From Oscillospiraceae bacterium (lineage in GTDB: Bacteria > Bacillota > Clostridia > Oscillospirales > Ruminococcaceae), in NCBI GenBank assembly GCA_029005335.1, contig JAQXFT010000101.1:1-8241 (forward strand): a DNA stretch of 8,241 bases, written 5' to 3'. The position numbers and the translations under genes are program-made. The number at the start of each line of letters is the position of its first letter. The first letter of the stretch is position 1. Under the pieces are notes generated by a model, which did not search any database, was not told the origin of the DNA, and saw only the letters and a list, made by a program, of their open reading frames with translations. Of the stretch, positions 1 through 5,071 are shown piece by piece.

Positions 1-638
1 GCGTATCCGAGAATAAGTCCTATAAGAAATGCATATGTTCCCTGTACCCAGTTCATATGCATTATGCCGAAAATAAGTGACTGAATTATATTTGCAATCC
101 AGAAAGGAACTGATTTCCGGAAATACATGAGAGTCACTCCACGGCATAAAAGTTCTTCACCTATTGGTGCAAGGCACGATGCGGATAAAATCATAATAAA
201 ATTCTTATTCATTCCCGACAATTCAGCCATTTGCTCATACTGCTCCACAATATCAGGGAAAAAGTGTTGCTGTATAAGTACCGTTGTATTGCTCATAACA
301 CTAAGCGAAAGAGCCATTACAAATGCAATCAGAATAATTTTCCAGCTGAAACGAAATTTACTTCCGGTATTTTCTGACCTGCCGAAAAAATACCATAATC
401 CGAATATAAGAACCATCATTATATGCATAGCAAAAGTAGCGGGCGGAGAAATTTCCGCTACAATCTGCATATATTTTTCGTTGTCACCGCTTTGCAGAGA
501 ATCCGTTACTTCGGAAATTCTCGGAATCATAAATAATATTGTAACTCCGAACTGCAAAATCCAGTATATTATAAAAGGCACAAGGGCAAGAAAGAAATAT
601 CCGACTTTTGCACCGGTGCTTATTTTTTTATCCTCCAA
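1..638 (-). CDS. CPBP (CAAX/Abi) family intramembrane glutamic protease, 3' end outside the window
   Basis: Polytopic membrane protein of the CPBP family (Rce1/Abi-like intramembrane glutamic proteases), seen as 212 codons from a TTG start and running off the left edge. Hydrophobic stretches lie at about residues 12-38, 66-86, 99-118, 147-158, 178-194 and 198-212. The family motifs are present in order: GEELLCRG (E161, E162, R166) and FGIMH (F190 to H194), followed by the start of the next helix at NWVQGTYAF. The catalytic glutamates and first histidine are therefore intact. The TTG start is chosen because the first in-frame ATG is codon 37, inside the first membrane segment, and because GGGAGGGGG sits 5 nt upstream. 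That ribosome binding site is made of the last codons of thiS, whose stop lies one base before this start, so translation is probably coupled. Family members process prenylated proteins, bacteriocins or signalling peptides, or give immunity; the substrate here is unknown. Family assignment is firm and the role is open. Confidence 0.88.
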   Translation of the reverse strand, partial: MEDKKISTGAKVGYFFLALVPFIIYWILQFGVTILFMIPRISEVTDSLQSGDNEKYMQIVAEISPPATFAMHIMMVLIFGLWYFFGRSENTGSKFRFSWKIILIAFVMALSLSVMSNTTVLIQQHFFPDIVEQYEQMAELSGMNKNFIMILSASCLAPIGEELLCRGVTLMYFRKSVPFWIANIIQSLIFGIMHMNWVQGTYAFLIGLILGY

Positions 639-639
639 A

Positions 640-837
640 TTATCCCCCTCCCATGAATGATACAATCTCTATCTCGTCATCTTCGGAGATAATATAGCTT
701 TTGTATTCTGATTTGGAAATTATATTATAATTCACTTCAACGGCTACTCTTTCCGGATTATATCCGGATTTTTCAAGATATGCGGATAAAGTTTCGCCGA
801 GAGCTTCGGGAATATTTTTACCGTTTATTTTAATCAT
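640..837 (-). CDS. thiS: ThiS, sulfur carrier protein of thiazole synthesis
   Basis: Small ubiquitin-fold protein of 65 residues, the usual ThiS length. As a C-terminal thiocarboxylate it carries the sulfur that ThiG places in the thiazole ring of thiamine; ThiF-type enzymes adenylate its tail. The sequence begins MIKINGK, has the typical middle (residues 32-45, with V/N at the NGE-like turn and a KSEY segment matching the common RSEY), then DDEIEIVSFMGGG. The C-terminal Gly-Gly needed for activation is present at the very end with no extension, so no maturation cleavage is required. It starts at ATG with AAGGTG 5 nt upstream, 9 bases after the thiC stop, and is followed after one base by the CPBP protease gene. 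No thiG, thiF or thiH is visible here; they may lie beyond the left edge or elsewhere. A MoaD-like carrier is less likely given the thiC and TPP riboswitch context. Confidence 0.9.
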   Translation of the reverse strand: MIKINGKNIPEALGETLSAYLEKSGYNPERVAVEVNYNIISKSEYKSYIISEDDEIEIVSFMGGG

Positions 838-846
838 GCAATCACC

Positions 847-2157
847 TTATTTTTCTGAACAGAATTTTACTTCTTTTCCCTCAAGAATCATATTTGTAGT
901 TCTCATGGCACACATTTTTCCGCACATGGAACAGGTATGCTTTTCAGAGGGCGGTGCGGAATTGAAATATCTTTCAGCTTTTTCACGGTCAATCGCATAG
1001 CTGAACATTTCGTCCCAGTCAACACGGCGACGTGCATCACTCATTTTGTTGTCGATATACCTTGCACCCTTTACACCCTTTGCAATATCGGCAGCATGTG
1101 CAGCAATTTTGCTCGCAACGATTCCCTCTTTTACATCATCAATATCAGGAAGCCTGAGATGTTCCGCAGGAGTTACATAGCAGAGGAAATCAGCACCGCT
1201 TGCCGCTGCAATTGCTCCGCCTATTGCAGAGGTTATATGGTCATATCCGGGAGCTATATCCGTTACAAGAGGCCCTAAAACATAGAACGGTGCATTATGG
1301 CATATTCTTTTCTGTAAAGTCATATTGGCGGATATTTCGTTCATAGCCATATGTCCAGGCCCTTCAACCATTACCTGTACATCTTTTGCCCATGCACGTT
1401 CAGTCAGATTTCCGAGTTCAATAAGCTCGCTTATCTGACCGGCATCTGTACTGTCTGCTATTGAACCGGGACGGAGTGCATCTCCGAGACTTATTGTAAC
1501 ATCATACTCTCTTAATATATCAAGAACTTCATCATAATATTCATAAAAAGGATTTTCGTTTCCTGTCATTTCCATCCATGCAAAAAGAAGAGAGCCTCCC
1601 CTTGATACTATATTTGTAAGTCGCTTTGAACGCTTGAAACATTCCACTGCACGCCTGTTAATTCCTGCATGAATTGTCATAAAATCGACTCCCTCTTTGG
1701 CGTGAGCCTCAACGACTTTGAGAAAATCCTTTGCAGTTATATCAAGCAAATCCTTTTCGAGATAACCGACAGCATCATACATAGGAACAGTTCCAATCAT
1801 TGCAGGAGAAATTTCTATAAGCTTTTTTCTGAAAGTATTCGTTTTTCCGTAATTGGACAAGTCCATAATTGCTTCGCATTTAAAGTCAATGGCAAGCTTT
1901 ACTTTCTGCATTTCGGCTTCATAATCCTTTTTATCTCCGGAAATTCCGAGATTTACATTGATTTTAGTACGCAGTCCCGAACCTATTCCCTCTGCCGAAA
2001 GTGATTTGTGATTTATATTCGCCGGAATTGCAACGCTTCCCTCTGCTACTTTCCTCATAATTTCGGAAGCTTCAATATTTTCCTTTTCTGCGACGGTTTT
2101 CATCTCAGGGGTAACTATACCCTTTTTACCTGCTTCCATCTGTGTTTTATAATTCAA
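847..2157 (-). CDS. thiC: ThiC, phosphomethylpyrimidine (HMP-P) synthase
   Basis: Radical-SAM enzyme that rearranges 5-aminoimidazole ribotide into 4-amino-5-hydroxymethyl-2-methylpyrimidine phosphate, the pyrimidine half of thiamine. The protein has 436 residues, the length of the short clostridial/archaeal form without the N-terminal extension of E. coli ThiC. Visible landmarks are residues 265-270 VEGPGHM, the glycine/alanine-rich segment AIGGAIAAASGADF (311-324) followed by YVTPAEHLRLP, and the C-terminal cluster motif CSMCGKMC (C409, C412, C416) for the [4Fe-4S] centre. The spacing is CX2CX3C, whereas the long form has CX2CX4C; I believe this is usual for short ThiC proteins. I chose the TTG start (MNYKTQMEAG...), 8 nt after AGGAG, because it matches the family N-terminus. 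An in-frame ATG at 2208 would lie inside the riboswitch terminator and add 17 non-homologous residues. It is the first gene after the TPP riboswitch and is followed closely by thiS. Confidence 0.96.
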   Translation of the reverse strand: MNYKTQMEAGKKGIVTPEMKTVAEKENIEASEIMRKVAEGSVAIPANINHKSLSAEGIGSGLRTKINVNLGISGDKKDYEAEMQKVKLAIDFKCEAIMDLSNYGKTNTFRKKLIEISPAMIGTVPMYDAVGYLEKDLLDITAKDFLKVVEAHAKEGVDFMTIHAGINRRAVECFKRSKRLTNIVSRGGSLLFAWMEMTGNENPFYEYYDEVLDILREYDVTISLGDALRPGSIADSTDAGQISELIELGNLTERAWAKDVQVMVEGPGHMAMNEISANMTLQKRICHNAPFYVLGPLVTDIAPGYDHITSAIGGAIAAASGADFLCYVTPAEHLRLPDIDDVKEGIVASKIAAHAADIAKGVKGARYIDNKMSDARRRVDWDEMFSYAIDREKAERYFNSAPPSEKHTCSMCGKMCAMRTTNMILEGKEVKFCSEK

Positions 2158-2170
2158 AAAATCATCTCCT

Positions 2171-2218
2171 AAAAAATAAAAAAAGATACACTTATACCAT
2201 AACGGCATAATGTGTATC
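2171..2218 (-). terminator. Intrinsic terminator of the thiC leader (TPP riboswitch expression platform)
   Basis: Transcribed on the minus strand, GATACAC (2218-2212) pairs with GTGTATC (2191-2185). After a bulged A, TTAT pairs with ATAA, then a G-U and two C-G pairs close a five-base loop GTTAT. The stem is about 14 bp and is followed at once by TTTTTTTATTTTTT (2184-2171), which abuts the AGGAG ribosome binding site of thiC. A strong hairpin with a U-tract between aptamer and gene implies control by premature termination when TPP is bound. Folding is by eye. Confidence 0.88.
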
Positions 2219-2234
2219 CGGTATTTCGTAAAAA

Positions 2235-2313
2235 TTTCCTACGACGGCATTATCCGTATCAGGTATAACGGTCGGAGTTTGATTACTCCCTCTCAGCCTG
2301 CTCACAAGCTCCC
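2235..2313 (-). promoter_or_regulatory. TPP riboswitch (THI element) aptamer upstream of thiC
   Basis: The minus-strand leader carries the conserved thi-box blocks in order: GGGAGC (2313-2308), the pyrimidine-sensing CTGAGA (2296-2291), ACCTGAT (2264-2258), then CGGATAATGCCG with GTAGGAAA (2242-2235). A short closing P1 can form from TTTC just upstream of GGGAGC and GAAA at the 3' end. GGAGT/ACTCC around AATCAA gives a further small helix or competes for P2. This is the classic thiamine pyrophosphate aptamer, which switches the downstream operon off when TPP is abundant. It sits directly upstream of thiC, its most common target, and is followed by a terminator. Confidence 0.96.
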
Positions 2314-2320
2314 GAAAATA

Positions 2321-2349
2321 ATTTTAACTCATAATTTATAATTTGTCAA
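2321..2349 (-). promoter_or_regulatory. Sigma-A type promoter of the thiC-thiS-CPBP operon
   Basis: Minus strand TTGACA (-35, 2349-2344), a 17-bp spacer, and TAAAAT (-10, 2326-2321). The predicted start lies at about 2314-2316, just upstream of the first conserved base of the TPP aptamer, as expected for a riboswitch leader. Its -35 box is back to back with that of the divergent helicase promoter. Confidence 0.85.
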
Positions 2350-2352
2350 GTC

Positions 2353-2381
2353 TTGACTTTGATATTAATATATGTTATAAT
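2353..2381 (+). promoter_or_regulatory. Sigma-A type promoter of the DEAD-box helicase gene
   Basis: Plus strand TTGACT (-35, 2353-2358), a 17-bp AT-rich spacer, and a perfect TATAAT (-10, 2376-2381). Transcription would begin near 2388, leaving a leader of only about 28 nt before the start codon. There is therefore no room for a long cold-shock type leader on this helicase mRNA. Confidence 0.85.
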
Positions 2382-2415
2382 AATCTGTAATTTGTATTTT
2401 CAGAAAGGATTTATA

Positions 2416-4128
2416 ATGCAATTTAATGAACTTAATTTATCTCAGGAGCTTTTAGATGCTGTTGAGGAACTCGGATTCTCTGAAATGACGGAAATCCAGC
2501 AAAAAAGCATACCCCTTCTTCTTGAGGGAAATGATGTCACAGGGCGTTCAAATACAGGCACGGGAAAAACTGCCTGCTTTGGAATCCCTGCCGTTGAAAG
2601 TATTAAGCCGGACGACAATAATGTCGCTGTTCTCATACTCTGTCCCACAAGGGAACTCGCAATGCAGGCTTGCGGTGAACTTAAAAAGTTTTCAAAATTC
2701 AAGAAATATGTCAGAGTATCTGCCGTATACGGCGGTGCAAGCATGGAAAAGCAGATACACGAGCTTAAACACGGCGTAAATATCGTTGTAGGCACTCCCG
2801 GACGAGTTATCGACCATATGAAGCGAAAAACACTCAGACTTGAAAGCTTACGCACTGTAATTCTTGATGAAGCTGATGAAATGCTCAATATGGGCTTCCG
2901 TGAGGATATCGAAACTATTCTTAAAAGCGTTCCGGAAGAACGTCAGACCGTTCTTTTTTCAGCTACCATGCCTCCCGCAATCCTCGCTATAACAAAGGAA
3001 TATCAGAAAAATCCCGTAACTGTAAAAATAGATGAAAAATACCGCACTGTTGACCTTATCGACCAGTATTTCTTTGATGTCGCAATGGGCAGAAAAACTG
3101 ATGCCCTTAAGCTTCTTCTTTCGGCATATTCTCCGAAATCCGCTATGATTTTCTGCAATACCAAAAAAATGGTTGACGACCTTACAGACGAACTCTCTGA
3201 AAGCGGATTCAGGGTTATGGGACTTCACGGAGATATGAAACAGGCTCAGCGTACTCAGGTTATGAACGGATTCAAAAACGGCTCAGTATCCGTACTGATT
3301 GCTACTGATGTTGCTGCAAGGGGAATTGATGTAAACGGTATTGACATCGTATTTAATTACGACCTTCCGCAGGATAATGAATATTATATTCACAGAATCG
3401 GAAGAACAGGCAGAGCAGGTCACAAAGGTACTGCATATACCCTTATAAGCGGTAGAAAACAGCTCTATGCCCTGAAAGATATATCAAAATTTACAAAGGC
3501 GGAAATTACTGAACTTCCCCTCCCTCAGAAAAACGATATAATTTCACTGAAGCTTAACAGGATTTTTGAACAAACCAAAAATATTCAAAATCCCTCACGT
3601 GAAGCACTTTCACTTGCAAAGCGTCTTATTGATACGGGAAAGTCTCCGGAGGAAATCATCGCCGGACTTATTGATGAAAAATTTCAGGCGGAAATTTCAT
3701 CACTGCCTGAATTTGATATCCCCACTCCTCTCAGAAAAAGCCGTCGCAGAGACAAAGCTGATACCGTAAAAATAGAAATCAATATCGGAAGAAATCAGCG
3801 TATAGCTCCTAATTTCATTCTCGGAGCTCTGGCTGATGCTACAGGATTATCCGGAAGGGATTTCGGAAAAATTGATATTTTCGATAAGCATACTACTGTC
3901 GAGATTCCGGAGGCTGAAACCGATTATATCCTCGATTCCATGAAATCCGCAAAGATAAACGGTCATAAAGTTGAAGTAAAGCTTTATGATGGAAAATCCA
4001 AATCCGCAAAGCCTTTAAAAGATGATTTCCGCAACGGAAAACCGCAGAAAAAATTCAAACAGTCCTCAAAAGGAAGATATTCCGAAAGCTCTCCGAAAAA
4101 AACTCACCGCATAAAGAAAAGACATTAA
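2416..4128 (+). CDS. DEAD-box ATP-dependent RNA helicase with C-terminal DbpA-type RNA-binding domain
   Basis: Cytoplasmic RNA helicase of 570 residues, of the DeaD/CsdA-DbpA group, expected to unwind RNA in ribosome assembly or mRNA turnover. All core motifs are present: Q-motif (F3 to Q29), motif I SNTGTGKT (45-52), Ia PTRELA (77-82), GG at 106-107, Ib TPGR (127-130), II DEAD (151-154), III SAT (182-184), IV MIFCNT (244-249), V ATDVAARGID (296-305) and VI HRIGRTGRAG (326-335). Residues about 450-525 form the DbpA RNA-binding domain (IGRN...LGALADATGL...DIFDKHTTVEIP). The last 45 residues are a lysine/arginine-rich tail, probably for extra RNA binding. The ATG is chosen because AAAGGA lies 6 nt upstream and the Q-motif begins at once; the open frame extends back to 2353, but that is the -35 box. 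A small membrane protein gene follows 14 bases later. csdA/deaD and dbpA are both possible names, so no symbol is given. Confidence 0.95.
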   Translation: MQFNELNLSQELLDAVEELGFSEMTEIQQKSIPLLLEGNDVTGRSNTGTGKTACFGIPAVESIKPDDNNVAVLILCPTRELAMQACGELKKFSKFKKYVRVSAVYGGASMEKQIHELKHGVNIVVGTPGRVIDHMKRKTLRLESLRTVILDEADEMLNMGFREDIETILKSVPEERQTVLFSATMPPAILAITKEYQKNPVTVKIDEKYRTVDLIDQYFFDVAMGRKTDALKLLLSAYSPKSAMIFCNTKKMVDDLTDELSESGFRVMGLHGDMKQAQRTQVMNGFKNGSVSVLIATDVAARGIDVNGIDIVFNYDLPQDNEYYIHRIGRTGRAGHKGTAYTLISGRKQLYALKDISKFTKAEITELPLPQKNDIISLKLNRIFEQTKNIQNPSREALSLAKRLIDTGKSPEEIIAGLIDEKFQAEISSLPEFDIPTPLRKSRRRDKADTVKIEINIGRNQRIAPNFILGALADATGLSGRDFGKIDIFDKHTTVEIPEAETDYILDSMKSAKINGHKVEVKLYDGKSKSAKPLKDDFRNGKPQKKFKQSSKGRYSESSPKKTHRIKKRH

Positions 4129-4142
4129 AGAGGTGATTTATT

Positions 4143-4274
4143 TTGAAAAACAATAAAAAGCAGTCCCACGGCTCAAACGGAAACGTTCCTGAAAAAAAGA
4201 TGTGGATGCGTATTGCCGTTCTTGCCGTATGCTGTATAATGATTCTCGGATTCGTTATTCTTCCACTCCTCTAA
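4143..4274 (+). CDS. Small single-span membrane protein, uncharacterised
   Basis: A 43-residue open frame starting at TTG, with AGAGGTGA 6 nt upstream. It begins 14 bases after the helicase stop and ends 10 bases before a terminator stem, so it is probably the second gene of the helicase transcript. The N-terminal half (residues 1-22) is polar and basic (KNNKKQ..., then PEKKMWMR). Residues 23-43 are hydrophobic (IAVLAVCCIMILGFVILPLL) and end at the C-terminus with no cytoplasmic tail. This is the layout of a tail-anchored or N-in single-span protein, with two adjacent cysteines in the membrane segment. I do not recognise a family. Support comes from the ribosome binding site, tight spacing, basic-then-hydrophobic composition and terminator placement; the only doubts are the short length and non-ATG start. 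Confidence 0.68.
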   Translation: MKNNKKQSHGSNGNVPEKKMWMRIAVLAVCCIMILGFVILPLL

Positions 4275-4284
4275 AAATTAAAAA

Positions 4285-4317
4285 AAATCCGGCGGTTTTT
4301 ATTTTTCCGCCGGATTT
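4285..4317. terminator. Bidirectional intrinsic terminator between convergent genes
   Basis: AAATCCGGCGG (4285-4295) and CCGCCGGATTT (4307-4317) form a perfect 11-bp GC-rich stem around an 11-base T-rich loop. On the minus strand the stem runs into an uninterrupted T-tract (TTTTTTTT), which makes a strong terminator for the 170-residue gene. On the plus strand ATTTCTTTATATT follows, a weaker but plausible end for the helicase and small membrane protein transcript. Confidence 0.88.
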
Positions 4318-4319
4318 CT

Positions 4320-4832
4320 TTATATTGCATTTCTGAGAATCTGAATAAATGCTCTCTTATTATATACATCGCCTTCGCTGTCATATCTCCATTCGTCATC
4401 GGGATTAATAAGAAAAAGTGTTGTCTTGTCATAAGAAATAGCTGTAATCTCATCGCCCTTCAAATCAAGGTATACAAGGCAATTTCTCGGTACATCCATA
4501 TCAGTCGGGTCATAGCCCTTGTTTACAAATATGAATGATGATGACATCTGTGAACGGTATTCAGCCTCAAGCTTTGTACATTCCGCAGAAATCTTTTTTC
4601 TTTCCGCCTCATCTCTTGCACGCATTTCAGCAAGTCGCCTGTCCTTTATTTTATCAGAAAATTTTTCCATTTTACTGTGAAATGCACTTGAAGGCTCAAT
4701 AACTATCATTTTTGAATCTGTTTGAAAATAACAGGTATATTCACCTATCTGGAGTCCTAAATTCTGAAACTTTATATGGGCAACGGGTTTTTTTGTATCA
4801 AGAACTATTCTGCCCGAAATGAAATTTTTCAT
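4320..4832 (-). CDS. Uncharacterised 170-residue cytoplasmic protein
   Basis: I do not recognise this protein. It has no signal peptide or membrane span. The N-terminal part (1-50) alternates short hydrophobic and polar stretches, as in beta strands (FISGRIVL, VAHIKFQNLGLQIG, YTCYFQT, MIVIEP). Residues about 52-96 are highly charged and alanine-containing (KMEKFSDKIKDRRLAEMR..., DEAERKKISAECTKLEAEY), most likely a long helix or short coiled coil. Residues 99-170 again look beta-rich (FIFVNKGY, CLVYLDL, ITAISYD, TLFLINP) and end with a short helix. A beta-helix-beta layout suggests a dimerising or partner-binding protein, but no catalytic motif is visible. It starts at ATG with AAGGAAG about 8 nt upstream. 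It is a single-gene unit: its own promoter lies near 4934-4962, its leader can fold, and it ends at the shared terminator. It has no functional link to its neighbours that I can see. Confidence 0.88.
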   Translation of the reverse strand: MKNFISGRIVLDTKKPVAHIKFQNLGLQIGEYTCYFQTDSKMIVIEPSSAFHSKMEKFSDKIKDRRLAEMRARDEAERKKISAECTKLEAEYRSQMSSSFIFVNKGYDPTDMDVPRNCLVYLDLKGDEITAISYDKTTLFLINPDDEWRYDSEGDVYNKRAFIQILRNAI

Positions 4833-4861
4833 ACTCTATCTTCCTTTCAGATAAAATTTAT

Positions 4862-4920
4862 CTATGGACATCACATTCTGAGCCTTTTATCACGAAACAA
4901 CAGAATGCCTTAATATCCGA
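4862..4920 (-). promoter_or_regulatory. Structured 5' leader of the 170-residue gene (candidate hairpin)
   Basis: In the minus-strand leader, CATTCTG (4907-4901) pairs perfectly with CAGAATG (4880-4874) across a 20-base loop. Outside this, GGATAT (4918-4913) can pair with ATGTCC (4871-4866), with one G-U, across a 5/2 internal loop. The element lies between the predicted transcription start (about 4927) and the ribosome binding site. It has no U-tract, so it is not a terminator. It could be a protein- or ligand-binding leader or an mRNA-stabilising 5' hairpin; I recognise no known riboswitch class. Paired by eye. Confidence 0.45.
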
Positions 4921-4933
4921 TTTATATAAATAT

Positions 4934-4962
4934 ATTCTACTATATATTGATTAAAAAGTCAA
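4934..4962 (-). promoter_or_regulatory. Promoter of the 170-residue gene
   Basis: Minus strand TTGACT (-35, 4962-4957), a 17-bp AT-rich spacer, and TAGAAT (-10, 4939-4934). The predicted start near 4927 gives a leader of about 95 nt. It lies downstream of the gltD terminator in the direction of transcription, which supports independent expression. Confidence 0.75.
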
Positions 4963-5023
4963 TTGCAAATTAAAATAATGTGATTATGCACAAAATTGTT
5001 AATATTTATTGGCGTAATAATGC

Positions 5024-5049
5024 AAAAACGGGCAGAAAATCTCTGCCCG
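5024..5049 (-). terminator. Intrinsic terminator of the gltB-gltD operon
   Basis: On the minus strand CGGGCAGA (5049-5042) pairs with TCTGCCCG (5036-5029) around a five-base loop, followed by TTTTTGC. The 8-bp GC-rich stem starts 22 bases after the gltD stop codon, the expected place for the operon's end. Confidence 0.9.
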
Positions 5050-5071
5050 CACGCATTTTCGGTTAAATATA

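Noticed and set aside
127..660. Plus-strand open frame of 177 codons
   Set aside because: It is antisense to the CPBP gene, has no ribosome binding site, and its translation is cysteine/isoleucine-rich with no recognisable domain. The minus strand has clear family motifs.
2158..2208. Seventeen-codon N-terminal extension of thiC from an ATG at 2208
   Set aside because: It lies inside the riboswitch terminator and U-tract, has no ribosome binding site, and does not resemble ThiC N-termini. The TTG at 2157 has AGGAG 8 nt upstream.
2353..2415. Upstream extension of the helicase from a TTG at 2353
   Set aside because: That TTG is part of the -35 box and would be upstream of the transcription start. 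The ATG at 2416 has its own ribosome binding site and starts the Q-motif directly.
2442..2888. Minus-strand 148-codon open frame inside the helicase gene, and similar frames at 2522-2779 and 2959-3228
   Set aside because: They are shadows of the helicase coding frame, with low-complexity serine-rich or motif-free products and no ribosome binding sites.
4271..4453. Minus-strand 60-codon open frame overlapping the end of the 170-residue gene
   Set aside because: It lies out of frame within the larger gene, runs through the terminator hairpin and has no start signal.
4963..5023. Possible additional promoter or small RNA between the gltD terminator and the 170-residue gene
   Set aside because: The AT-rich stretch has TTGTTA and TAATAAT on the plus strand but with wrong spacing, and no hairpin or open frame follows. 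Nothing supportable was seen.
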